Shown here: piece after piece, positions 1 through 8,439 of the stretch | How positions within the stretch are numbered: the first letter of the stretch is position 1 | Layout of the letters: each line of letters begins with the position of its first letter | Assembly (NCBI GenBank): GCA_031275395.1 | Contig: JAISOU010000042.1 | Span: 1 to 64,000 of the forward strand | Reading direction: 5' to 3' | Length of the DNA: 64,000 nucleotides | Origin: Helicobacteraceae bacterium | GTDB taxonomy: Bacteria; Campylobacterota; Campylobacteria; Campylobacterales; SZUA-545 | Position numbers and translations under genes: made by a program | Notes under the pieces: model-generated | What the model saw: only the letters and a program-made list of their open reading frames with translations | The model's database searches: none | Told to the model about the DNA's origin: nothing

Positions 1-270
1 AGGGTTTGTTAATAAAAGCGTTAAAAGCTTTTTTCAAAGCCTTACGGTATGAAAGGAGATTGTAAAGGCGCGAAGCGTTGGCGTTAAAAGCCTTGTTAGA
101 GCTTGAAAGGTCGCCCCCCACCACCATTAGAGAGGTTTAATGAACGTTGAAACATTGAAGCTCCTTTTTTGGATTTTCTCGTAAAACGATAAATTGCGGG
201 TATTTTACTATTTTTTTGACTTGCATTGTTGCAAATTGTAAAAACAATAGAAAATACGCAGCAATCCCGT
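1..270. other. Non-coding start of window
   Basis: No reading frame of convincing length or codon use is seen on either strand. AT-rich sequence lies at about 195-255, immediately beyond the 3' end of the minus-strand DoxX-like gene. I see no clear terminator or promoter. Confidence 0.4.
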
Positions 271-1200
271 TTAGAGCGCTTGTCGGCGAGATTTATTGAC
301 GCACTCTAGCAGGAGAATAACGGCGGCGGCGAAAATTGGCAAATGCCCTATAACTTCCTCCGCTCCGAGAATAACGGCGGTTGTGGTAAAGGAGACGGCG
401 AGCGCGAGCATAGCGCCCAACGTTAGCTCCGATATGCCGATAAAATAGACAAAATGCAAATCGCTTATCTGATCGATTCCAAGAATAGAAAAGAAATTAA
501 AAACGGGATAGGTTTCGACAAATACCAGCCCCATACCCGGGTTGATCAGCTTTTCCGTTAGGGCGAGCGCTATAAGTTGCAGACCAATGCCGATTCGGAG
601 TATTGTGATCGACAACCTCCAATGCCACCCTTCGCTGTTAAAACTCGTCCAGCGATCCGCTACGTTAAGAATATGCCCGTTTATGATCATAAAAATGGCG
701 ATCGAGATAAACTCAAATATGTAATTCAGCGAGAGCGAAGCAAAAATATACGCCATAAACGCGGCGGTTAGTAGCAGGACAAATCCCGACAGAGCGACGC
801 TAAACGACGAGCATACTACGACGGCGGACTGCAAAACAACGCCTAACATCAGCAGGTTTTCCGGCAAGATCAGATTAGGAGCGAGAAAACCGCCCTGCAA
901 TAAAAGCGTGATAAAAAAAACGTTAATCATAATCATAAAATAGGACATATAGATCTTGCGGCTTATTGTGGGCGCGCCGCAGATCAGTTTGTCCGTAAGC
1001 CAAAAAAGCGGCTATAGCGGGTTAGCGCTATGGCGACAAGGACGCAAATAATTACGGCGACGGTTAGTAAGATACCAATCGAGTCAAAGGGTAACGCGGC
1101 GTTTTTCATCTCTTCGGGCGCGACAAACCACTGAACGTGAGCATGCGCGATAGAAGGGCGACAAGATAAGCTCCGCTAACAAGTAAAGAACTTTTTTCAT
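271..1200 (-). pseudogene. Frameshifted DoxX-like integral membrane protein
   Basis: The longest intact piece (948 down to 271, 225 aa) is a multi-span membrane protein. Its segment ALTEKLINPGMGLVFVETYP followed by FNFFSILG resembles DoxX-family proteins. Upstream in another frame (about 1150-1003) is the expected N-terminal part, with AHVQWFVAPEEM after a signal-like region and then a membrane helix ending RYSRFF. The two frames join at a six-base A run (1002-1007): one extra base would give RFFWLTDKLICGAPTISRK in frame. A second frame change lies in the signal-peptide region (about 1145-1190). The ATG at 1200 overlaps the stop of the upstream peroxidase gene as ATGA, so the three genes form one operon. 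Substrate and function are unknown. Real decay and homopolymer sequencing error cannot be told apart here. Confidence 0.6.
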
Positions 1201-2391
1201 TTAACCTCTTCAGACGGCGCTTCTTCGCCGAGCGTATTCAAAAAAGAGAGCAACTGTTTCCTTTGGTGCGGAAGCAATCCCGCAGGGCGAATATCGATAT
1301 GTCGCGGCGGCAGTATATTAGGATTTTGATAATGCTCGATCACCTCTTCAAGCGTTTTATATCTGCCGTCGTGCATAAAAGCCCGCGCATATCGAAGATT
1401 GCGCAGCGAAGGCGTTTTATACGCGCCCTTTAGATCCGCGCCCTCCTGCTTGACGTATAGCGTTTTGGGGCAATTTTCGGGGGCGCTATGCTTTAGACAG
1501 TTAAATTCGCTATCAAGGAGGATTTTAACGCCGTTTAGCCGATCGCGCATAGATTTATTTGGATCGTCTGAACCAATGGCGAAAAAACCCGAACCGGAAA
1601 ACATTGACCCGTAATGGCAGTTGATATAACCGACTTTCGCGTTTAGAAAGATCTTTAGCCCCGCCGTTTCCTTTTCGTTTAGAATGTTCGCGGCTTGCGC
1701 GTAGTTTTTCGCGGCGATCGCGTCGGCGTAAAGATCAAAACGCGAAGTAGGCGGCATTAGCCCCGCCTCAAAAGCGGCGATACTTTTTCCCAATTTAACA
1801 AAGAGTTTATTTATGCCTTCTTGTTGCGCGACTGAAAGTTTTTGCCAGTTTTCTTTTGCCGTCAGCGGCGAGGCGTGCAGGGGCGTATTTGCCAGATCGA
1901 TCCGCCGACAATCCGCTAATAGCGCGGGAAAATCGCCTGCGTATTGCGCGCACATATGCCTAACCGCCTGCAAACGGCTAGTCGCGTGCTCGGAGGGATT
2001 TTCAATAGAGGCAAGCGACTGACTCCAAAGCGAGTCCGCGCGACCGTCCCAAAAAAAACCAATCCTGCAACGCGACTCCAAGCAGTCCCGACGCGCGGCG
2101 AGGCGCGTTCGGATCAAGACGAAAAGTCGCAAGATTCGCGTCTTGATAGCCATATTCCGGTTGGTGGCAAGTCGCGCATGCGACCTGCCCCGAAGCGCTC
2201 ATTCCAGCGTCGTTAAATAGCCGCCCGCCAAGCTCGATAGCGTCGTTACGATTGAGCAACTCGTTTGAAGCGTTTTTGGCGGCGACGCCATAATCTGAAA
2301 GCCGTAGATTCTGCATAAGGCGTATCTCTTCGTCAGTCCATATCCGATCGGTATCCGCGCCGCCGTAACGGAGCGCCAAAAGAGCCGCCAA
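1197..2391 (-). pseudogene. Broken MauG/cytochrome c peroxidase-like di-haem protein
   Basis: Two overlapping frames together encode one MauG/CcpA-type di-haem protein. The N-terminal frame (2391 to 2002) carries an intact haem motif CATCH followed by QPEYGYQD and then reads ALQDWFF. The C-terminal frame (2153 to 1197) resumes with FFWDGRADSLWSQSLASIENP, the family signature. The frame changes in an eight-base A run of the plus strand (about 2051-2058); seven bases would restore it. The second haem motif is also damaged: the family CxxCH reads YINCH, a Cys-to-Tyr change (TGT to TAT). With both a frameshift and a lost haem cysteine, inactivation is likelier than sequencing error alone. It sits between a YtkA-like periplasmic protein and a DoxX-like membrane protein. 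Confidence 0.75.
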
Positions 2392-2434
2392 CGCTAAAAA
2401 CAGCCCAAATACCGCCCGCCGACCGCATAACGCG

Positions 2435-2812
2435 CTAAAGCTCCACCATAAGTTCTTGGCGAAGCGCGATCGCGCCGTTATGCACTATTTCTATAATCCA
2501 GCGTCCCGCCATATTAAAACTTAAGCCTTTGATCTGATAGCTTCCGGCGCTTTTTTCGACAATTTTGGGGGCGACGGGCAGTCCGTGGGAATGCTCCGGC
2601 ATACGTCCCCGAATCTGAAAACTTAATCCCGCCGCTTTGTCGCCGTTTAAGTCCGTAACCGCAAGATCCCACTCATAAAACCGATTGACTACAATCGGAT
2701 CGGGCAGAGAGGCGACTTTTACAATCGCCTCCGCCGCGCGCGCCTCTTGTAAAAACGCGCAGGATATCAGCGCTATAAAATAGGCTTTAACTCCTTTAAT
2801 AACGTATTGCAT
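2435..2812 (-). CDS. Periplasmic YtkA/FixH-like protein
   Basis: 125 aa, with an N-terminal hydrophobic export signal ending near ARAAEA. The single beta-sandwich domain carries the YtkA-like pattern MPEHSHGLPVAPKIVEKSAG, then YQIKGLSFNMAGRWIIEI. Such small exported proteins often sit beside MauG-like di-haem peroxidases. It is the first gene of the minus-strand operon that continues into the broken peroxidase. It is itself intact. The role is unknown; metal or redox-partner binding is only a guess from the histidine-containing loop. Confidence 0.6.
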   Translation of the reverse strand: MQYVIKGVKAYFIALISCAFLQEARAAEAIVKVASLPDPIVVNRFYEWDLAVTDLNGDKAAGLSFQIRGRMPEHSHGLPVAPKIVEKSAGSYQIKGLSFNMAGRWIIEIVHNGAIALRQELMVEL

Positions 2813-2891
2813 ATCAAAAATTGTAGCGCCAAGCGGCGCTATTCCAGTAGAAGCGACAAGCGGGCGCGATCGAAAGGCGCTTGTTTCCTGA

Positions 2892-2912
2892 TATAATGCG
2901 CTATTTAAGGAG
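2892..2912 (+). promoter_or_regulatory. -10 box and ribosome binding site of hisF
   Basis: A perfect TATAAT (2892-2897) is followed by AAGGAG (2907-2912) and an ATG at 2917. The -10 box lies inside the longer open frame that begins at 2881, which argues for the 2917 start. No good -35 box is seen, as is common in Campylobacterota. Confidence 0.5.
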
Positions 2913-2916
2913 CAAA

Positions 2917-3687
2917 ATGCGCGCTACAAAGAATCCGCTAGCGAAGCGAATTATTCCGTGTTTGGACATTAAAAACGCTCGAGTGGTCAAAGGCATTAAT
3001 TTTGTCGGTTTGAGCGACGCGGGAGACCCGATCGAGGTTGCGCGGCGTTACAACGACGAAGGCGCGGACGAAATAACCTTTCTCGACGTAACGGCAAGTC
3101 ATGAAAATCGCGGTTTGATTGTAGAAGTTTTACGCGAGGTCGCCAAAGAGGTTTTTATCCCGCTTACGGTCGGCGGCGGCATAAACGCGCTTGAAGACAT
3201 TTACGCGCTTTTGAGCGTCGGTTGCGACAAAGTTAGCCTTAATTCGGGCGCCGTCAAAAATCCGAGTTTTATCAACGAGGCGGTTTCGCGTTTTGGCTCT
3301 TCGACGATCGTTGTGGCGATCGACGCAAAAAAAACGGGCGACGGGCATAACGTTTATATTCACGGCGGACGGATCGATACGGGTTTGGACGCGCTTAAAT
3401 GGGCAAAAGAGGCGCAAGATCGCGGCGCGGGCGAGATTTTGCTGACCTCTATGGATACTGACGGCGTAAAAAACGGCTATGATTTGGAGATCACAAAAGC
3501 CGTTTGCGACGCTCTAACGATTCCCGTTGTGGCAAGCGGCGGCGCGGGAACTATGCAACATATCAAAGAAGCGTTTGACGCGGGAGCGGACGCGGCGCTC
3601 GCGGCGTCGATCTTTCATTTCAGAGAGATTGCGATCGGCGATCTAAAAACGTATTTAATTCAAAACGGCGTGGAGGCTAGATTATGA
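2917..3687 (+). CDS. hisF: Imidazole glycerol phosphate synthase subunit HisF
   Basis: HisF is the cyclase subunit of histidine biosynthesis. With HisH-derived ammonia it converts PRFAR to IGP and AICAR. The product is 256 aa, the usual length, with the (beta/alpha)8 half-barrel signatures [19 protein letters not shown] at the start and VVAIDAKK in the middle. The aspartates of IPCLD and VAIDA are the two catalytic residues. GGGI and ASGGAG phosphate-binding loops are present. I chose the ATG at 2917 rather than the in-frame codon at 2881 because it has AAGGAG five bases upstream and because HisF proteins start close to [10 protein letters not shown]. Its stop overlaps the next start (ATGA). 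Cytoplasmic. Confidence 0.96.
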   Translation: MRATKNPLAKRIIPCLDIKNARVVKGINFVGLSDAGDPIEVARRYNDEGADEITFLDVTASHENRGLIVEVLREVAKEVFIPLTVGGGINALEDIYALLSVGCDKVSLNSGAVKNPSFINEAVSRFGSSTIVVAIDAKKTGDGHNVYIHGGRIDTGLDALKWAKEAQDRGAGEILLTSMDTDGVKNGYDLEITKAVCDALTIPVVASGGAGTMQHIKEAFDAGADAALAASIFHFREIAIGDLKTYLIQNGVEARL

Positions 3688-4226
3688 TTGTGTGCGCGGG
3701 AAAAAGCGAAAGGTTTAATTTTGCGATGCCGATCGGAGTAGGGCTGATCAACGCGGCGATCAACCTGACGCAACTATGTATCATGCAAAGACCGAAGTTT
3801 TTACTTTTTGTCGGCACGGCGGGCAGTTACGAGGATTATGATTTTCTTCAGATCGTTACCTCGCAGGGGGCGGCGAATATAGAGCTTAGTTTGTTGCAAA
3901 ACCAGAGCTATACTCCGATCGACAACGTGCTGTTAAGCGCGGGAGATCTTGTAGCTCACGAAACGCTTGTCAATTCCAGCAACTACATCACAACGGACAA
4001 GACGATCGCCAAGATGATGAAAACGCACAAGGTGGGATTGGAGAATATGGAGTTTTTTTCCGTCGTTTCCGTAGCGCGGGAGTTTGGCATTAGCGCTGGC
4101 GGCGTTTTTTGCGTAACCAATCACGCGTGTCCTAAGGCGCATAAAGAATACGAGGCGAATCATATCGCGGCGTTAGACAAACTTGATCGATACGCGAAAA
4201 AAGAGCTTATACCGCTCCTTACATGA
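3684..4226 (+). CDS. Nucleoside phosphorylase superfamily protein
   Basis: 180 aa, with the purine/uridine phosphorylase fold markers [20 protein letters not shown], the acidic [19 protein letters not shown] near residue 113, and a final helix. The motif LENMEF matches the E-M-E ribose-binding segment of MTA/SAH nucleosidases and PNPs. At 180 aa it is shorter than MTAN (about 230 aa). It overlaps hisF by four bases at its start and rlmN by four at its end, so it is translationally coupled. Substrate cannot be read from sequence; a 5'-methylthioadenosine- or purine-nucleoside-cleaving role is plausible. Confidence 0.7.
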   Translation: MIVCAGKSERFNFAMPIGVGLINAAINLTQLCIMQRPKFLLFVGTAGSYEDYDFLQIVTSQGAANIELSLLQNQSYTPIDNVLLSAGDLVAHETLVNSSNYITTDKTIAKMMKTHKVGLENMEFFSVVSVAREFGISAGGVFCVTNHACPKAHKEYEANHIAALDKLDRYAKKELIPLLT

Positions 4227-5302
4227 AAGAGTTTCTGCTTGATTGCTCTTTGGAAGAGCTTGGTCGGATTGTAACGCCGCCCTACCGCGCAAAGCAGATT
4301 TTTCAATGGGTTTATCAGCGTTACGTTTCGGATTTTGGCGATATTTCGACGTTGCCGAAAGCCGTTCGCGCCGAGTTAAACGAACGCTTTACGCTAAACG
4401 CGGTTTCGATCGCCGCGAAACAAAAAAGCGTCGATGAAAGCGAAAAGTATCTTTTTCGTCTGGCAGACGATCACACGATCGAAGCGGTTTTACTATTGAT
4501 GCGCGAAGCGCAGGAAGACGGCGATCGCGTAACGCGGCAGGCGCAATGGACGATCTGCGTTTCCACCCAAGTTGGCTGTAAGATCGGTTGCGCTTTTTGT
4601 ATGACGGCAAAAGGCGGCTTCAAACGGGATTTGAGCGCGGGCGAGATTGTCGCGCAGGTTTTGGCGATCAAACGCGATCGGCAAATACCGCCCGAAAAGA
4701 GTTTGAACGTCGTTTATATGGGAATGGGCGAGCCGCTGGATAATCTTGAAAACGTCGCCAAAGCGATCGGTATTCTTTCTTGCGAATTTGGACTGCATAT
4801 CTCTCCGCGCCGCCAAACGCTCTCTACTAGCGGCATTTCGCCCAAAATAGAGACGTTGGGCAAGATGAATCTGGGCGTTTTGCTTGCGATCTCTTTGCAC
4901 GCGATCGACGACGAAACCCGTTCAAAGCTAATGCCGATCAATAAAGCCTACAACATAGAGTCGATCATCGACGCGACGCGACGCTTTCCGATCGACTTGC
5001 GAAAACGTATGATGTTTGAATATCTGATGATCAAGGGCGTAAATGATTCGATCGATTGCGCTAGAAAACTTGTTAAGCTGTTAAATCCGCTTCGCGCAAA
5101 GGTTAATCTGATCGCCTTTAATCCGCGCGAGGAGTCGAACTTTGAGCGCCCCGATCGCGCTTCTATGGAGGCTTTTCAGCGGTTTTTGCTTGATTGCGGC
5201 GTTTTATGCGTAATCAGACAATCTCGCGGAATCGATATTGACGCGGCGTGCGGGCAGCTCCGCGAACGTCTTTCGCCATTGTTGCGGCATACCGTATCTT
5301 AG
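4223..5302 (+). CDS. rlmN: 23S rRNA/tRNA adenine-C2 methyltransferase RlmN
   Basis: 359 aa radical SAM methyltransferase that makes m2A in 23S rRNA (A2503) and in some tRNAs. The 4Fe-4S motif is GCKIGCAFCMTAKGGF (CxxxCxxC, about residues 118-125). A GMGEPLDN segment and QTLSTSGI follow. The C-terminal cysteine of DAACGQL is the methyl-carrying residue of the family. Length and N-terminal helical domain are typical. The start ATG overlaps the preceding stop. The gene ends just before the parS-containing intergenic region. Confidence 0.96.
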   Translation: MKEFLLDCSLEELGRIVTPPYRAKQIFQWVYQRYVSDFGDISTLPKAVRAELNERFTLNAVSIAAKQKSVDESEKYLFRLADDHTIEAVLLLMREAQEDGDRVTRQAQWTICVSTQVGCKIGCAFCMTAKGGFKRDLSAGEIVAQVLAIKRDRQIPPEKSLNVVYMGMGEPLDNLENVAKAIGILSCEFGLHISPRRQTLSTSGISPKIETLGKMNLGVLLAISLHAIDDETRSKLMPINKAYNIESIIDATRRFPIDLRKRMMFEYLMIKGVNDSIDCARKLVKLLNPLRAKVNLIAFNPREESNFERPDRASMEAFQRFLLDCGVLCVIRQSRGIDIDAACGQLRERLSPLLRHTVS

Positions 5303-5313
5303 CCGCAATAGCC

Positions 5314-5329
5314 AGTTTCACGTGAAACA
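5314..5329. promoter_or_regulatory. parS-like centromere site 1
   Basis: AGTTTCACGTGAAACA matches the conserved bacterial parS 16-mer (TGTTTCACGTGAAACA) at 15 of 16 positions and is palindromic over its centre. It lies in the rlmN-galU intergenic region. ParB (Spo0J) binding at such sites organises the origin region. Confidence 0.8.
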
Positions 5330-5380
5330 TCGAGCAAGGGGATAATCGCGTCGATTGCAGGGGAATAAGGGTCAATGATA

Positions 5381-5386
5381 TATAAT
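5381..5386 (+). promoter_or_regulatory. Candidate -10 box upstream of galU
   Basis: A perfect TATAAT lies between the two parS-like sites, about 90 bases before galU. No convincing -35 box at normal spacing. Confidence 0.35.
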
Positions 5387-5419
5387 TAGAGCCGCGACAA
5401 ACGACAATCGCGGCGCAAA

Positions 5420-5435
5420 CGTTTCACGTGGAACA
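5420..5435. promoter_or_regulatory. parS-like centromere site 2
   Basis: CGTTTCACGTGGAACA matches the accepted parS variant TGTTTCACGTGGAACA at 15 of 16 positions. It lies 91 bases downstream of site 1, between rlmN and galU. Two near-perfect copies so close together are very unlikely by chance. Confidence 0.8.
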
Positions 5436-5474
5436 TTTTGATATAGACCAAAACGATAAAACGAGGATTATAAA

Positions 5475-6299
5475 ATGATCGATAAATGTTTATTTCCTGC
5501 GGCGGGCTACGGAACGCGCTTTCTACCCGCGACAAAAGTAATGCCAAAAGAGATGCTTCCAATATGCACAAAACCGCTGATTCAATATGGGGTAGAGGAG
5601 GCGATAGAGGCGGGCATTCACACGATGGCGATCGTTACGGGGCGGGGCAAAAGGACGCTTGAAGATCACTTTGATATTAGCTACGAACTAGAACATCAGA
5701 TTCGCGGAACGACAAAAGAAAAACACCTTGCCGATATTAGAAACGTCATAGACAAAAGTCGATTTGTATATACGCGCCAACGCGAAATAAAGGGGCTAGG
5801 ACACGCCGTTTTGACGGGGCGGCATCTAATAGGAAAAGAGGCTTTCGCGGTTATTCTCGCCGACGATCTCTGCGTGAGCAAGGGCGACAGCGTAGTCAAA
5901 CAGATGGTAGAACTCTATAAACGCGAACGATGTTCGATCGTCGCGGTTATGGAGGTCGCGCCAAACGAAATCATCTCTTACGGCTCTATTGCGGGCGATT
6001 GGATCGACGACAACTTGGCGGTTGTGCGCGAAATGGTTGAAAAACCTACGCCCGATAAAGCGCCCTCCAATTTTGCCGTTATTGGGCGCTATATCCTAAC
6101 GCCGCGCATTTTTGAAACGCTAGAAAAACAAAGCGCCGGAGCAAACGGCGAAATACAACTAACCGACGCGATCAACGCGCTGATCAAAGAGGAGAAAGTT
6201 TTAGCCTATCGCTTCAGCGGAATCCGTTACGACTGCGGCAACCTTGACGGATTTGTCGCCGCCACCAACGCAATCTATAAACAAATGAAAGGTTTATAG
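5475..6299 (+). CDS. galU: UTP-glucose-1-phosphate uridylyltransferase GalU
   Basis: 274 aa, normal for bacterial GalU. The N-terminus carries the nucleotide-binding signature AAGYGTRFLPATKVMPKEM, then QYGVEEAIEAGI. ILADDL and the lysine of MVEKP are the catalytic-site segments. It makes UDP-glucose from UTP and glucose-1-phosphate for surface glycans. GAGGAT lies just before the ATG. It stands alone on the plus strand, downstream of the two parS-like sites. Confidence 0.95.
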   Translation: MIDKCLFPAAGYGTRFLPATKVMPKEMLPICTKPLIQYGVEEAIEAGIHTMAIVTGRGKRTLEDHFDISYELEHQIRGTTKEKHLADIRNVIDKSRFVYTRQREIKGLGHAVLTGRHLIGKEAFAVILADDLCVSKGDSVVKQMVELYKRERCSIVAVMEVAPNEIISYGSIAGDWIDDNLAVVREMVEKPTPDKAPSNFAVIGRYILTPRIFETLEKQSAGANGEIQLTDAINALIKEEKVLAYRFSGIRYDCGNLDGFVAATNAIYKQMKGL

Positions 6300-6380
6300 C
6301 GGCGCTTACAAATTGAAGTTGCGCCCCTACTACGGCTATGATACGGGTTGGCTTTGTTTCAAACTACAACAAAGTATTCA

Positions 6381-7490
6381 TTATTTGTCATAATCGCCGT
6401 TTATCAACTTATCCCAACAAACTGCGACGTTTTTTATAAACTCTTCAAACGGCGCTATATCGGTTAGCTCCTTATGCTCTACATCATAGCAAGAGACGCA
6501 TTTTTTCTTTGGATTCCAGACGATGGAAAGATCGGAATAACCGTCCACATCTCTTGAGATGCGTAGCAGTTTTTGCCGCCCTACTTTCATCTCTACTACA
6601 TTGATGAGCGCAAAAAAATCGATATATTTTGTCCATTGCGAGCTTGCCAACTCTAAACGCAGATTTTCGCCCTGTAAAAAATCCAAAAGAGAGCGCGGTA
6701 ATTTATAGCCTTTAAGCTCCAAAAGTTTGTTTTGCAGATTGTGAAACTCTGTGGGTTCTAGCGCTTTTAGATACTCCGCCATTTCGCTATCGCCGCGCTC
6801 TACGGCTATGCTATACGGGCGCATTCCGTCTTTTTCAGCGATGGTAATGTCCGCGCCGTTTTCAACCAGATATTTCACCATCTCTATATCTACATCTCGC
6901 GCCGCGACGCATAGCGGGGTGGGCTTGTACGAATAGACTTGGTCGGGTTTGTTGTAGTTGATATCCACGCCGTTTTTAATGAAAAAGTCCAAAACTCTAT
7001 TTTGGCAACGCTCTCCCACGGCTTGTCTGAAAGCCATACCGCCGTATTTTTTGACGCTATGCCCCAACTCCTCTATCAGGGGAAGGTTATCGAACTTCTC
7101 GCCGTAAAGCGCTTCGCAATATGCGTCCGATTTTACGCAGTTTTGCGCGTGAATATCCGCGCCGTTTTCGGCGATATAGCGCACAACCTTTTCGGCGCAA
7201 TAGCGAACGGCGTTCAAAAAATCGGGCTTTTCTTTGTCGGCGTCTATCTTTGCGCCATGTTCCACTAGCCATTTAACCGACGCGAATTGATTTACCTTCA
7301 AAGACAACGTTAAAGGCGAAAACGTAACTGGGTAGTCATTTCCCGAATCTAACTTCAGCTTTTTATTTACCTCAAAACCGCTTTTTAGATCCGCTTCTAG
7401 CGCCGTAATATCGCCTTCTATAATATGTATCGTTATGGGCAAAACTATGTCAAACTCGCCATCGTCGCCTATGTGTATCATTGCTCGCAA
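6381..7490 (-). CDS. Ankyrin-repeat protein with a SUKH (SMI1/KNR4)-like C-terminal domain
   Basis: 369 aa without a signal peptide. Residues about 25-245 hold ankyrin-like units, for example VEHGAKIDADKEKP, AENGADIHAQN, KNGVDINYNKP and VENGADITIAEKDGMRP followed by AVERGD. The last 120 residues (LPRSLLDFLQGENLRLEL, LRISRDVDGYSDLSIVWN, DIAPFEEFI) resemble the SUKH fold. Both ankyrin and SUKH proteins commonly serve as immunity proteins of polymorphic toxins, but no toxin gene is next to it. A decayed gene lies directly upstream on the other strand. The ankyrin call is firm; the SUKH call is from pattern only. Confidence 0.65.
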   Translation of the reverse strand: MRAMIHIGDDGEFDIVLPITIHIIEGDITALEADLKSGFEVNKKLKLDSGNDYPVTFSPLTLSLKVNQFASVKWLVEHGAKIDADKEKPDFLNAVRYCAEKVVRYIAENGADIHAQNCVKSDAYCEALYGEKFDNLPLIEELGHSVKKYGGMAFRQAVGERCQNRVLDFFIKNGVDINYNKPDQVYSYKPTPLCVAARDVDIEMVKYLVENGADITIAEKDGMRPYSIAVERGDSEMAEYLKALEPTEFHNLQNKLLELKGYKLPRSLLDFLQGENLRLELASSQWTKYIDFFALINVVEMKVGRQKLLRISRDVDGYSDLSIVWNPKKKCVSCYDVEHKELTDIAPFEEFIKNVAVCWDKLINGDYDK

Positions 7491-7634
7491 ACCTCCGATC
7501 TTACGCCGCTAATTTTATCAGGGCGGCGATTAACGCCGACAGCCAAAATCGGACGTATCAGGCTAAAAGCAAGCGCGATTACGCCGATGAAATTGCGATA
7601 CAATCCCTTTAACAAAAACCGTAGAGGGGTTGCG

Positions 7635-8229
7635 ATGAAGGTTAGGTTAATACCCGTTTTGGATATATCTAGCGAGAGCAAAGATATAAAAGCGCCTCGC
7701 CTCCCCGCTTAGAAGTTTCAAAAGGAGCGGGCGGATTACTTCAAAACCGTTAATCGGCAAGCGGGATTTTCCGATAATCTAACGCCGTATCTAAATGGTA
7801 TATATTTTATCCGATCGCAATTTGCTAATTTTTATCAATCAAAAACTTGACGAAAGCCGCGATGAAAGCCAAGAATATAGATAAGCAGGCGCTTTGCTCG
7901 TTTGAGGGGGGATTTATATTAATATCGACGGACGGTATTTGTTATTTCCTCAATGTTACGCTAACCTTGCCGACATAAAGGAGTTTCAAAGGGCCGTTGA
8001 AGGCGACGCAGAGTTTTCTACCGCGACGCTTAGAAAAGATCAGCCTTGAATACAAGCTAAATAGCAAAGGTTTTTATATGATTGTAATAATCAATTAACT
8101 AATTTTGATTATGCCCTAGAAAAAGAGGGAGATATATACGAACCAAGCGTAGAGATAAACGGAAGCGAAAACGACTTGTTAAAATATACAAATAGCGCGA
8201 ATTGGGACGAGCGAAAAAGCGTATATTGA
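7635..8229 (+). pseudogene. Decayed gene of unknown function
   Basis: The frame starts at ATG 7635 behind AGAGGGG and reads MKVRLIPVLDISSESKD, then meets TAG at 7710. The same frame continues sensibly past it (KFQKERADYFKTVNRQAGF, then PYLNGIYFIRSQFANF). Further fragments follow in shifted frames: INIDGRYLLFPQCYANLADI, then KEFQRAVEGDAEF; KLNSKGFYMIVIIN; and DYALEKEGDIYEPSVEING ending at TGA 8227-8229. Together they suggest one protein of about 190-200 residues broken by a nonsense codon and at least two frameshifts. I do not recognise the family; its position next to an immunity-like gene hints at a degraded toxin-immunity island. Confidence 0.5.
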
Positions 8230-8380
8230 AAGAACGGCGCAAAATATTTCAGATCGCAGGCGAAATAAAGCGAGTATGCGCCATATACAACGTTTTTAAT
8301 CGCTACGCGAACAGAATAGAGTCTGGAAGAGTTAAAAGAGCGCGGCTTTTGAACTATGCGCTTAAAGCGCGATTTTGGCG

Positions 8381-8412
8381 TAATAAAAGCGCGGGGGGAG
8401 CGTCCCCCCGCG
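8381..8412 (-). terminator. Rho-independent terminator of petABC
   Basis: A very GC-rich stem (GCGGGGGGA with TCCCCCCGC, loop GCG, 8390-8412) is followed on the minus strand by a short T-rich stretch (8389-8381). It lies about 30 bases after the petC stop. Confidence 0.75.
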
Positions 8413-8439
8413 TATGGAGCAAAACGTCGTTTACGGACG

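Noticed and set aside
4389-4941. Several long frames antisense to rlmN and other GC-rich genes
   Set aside because: They are shadows caused by codon bias. The sense frames carry full family motifs.
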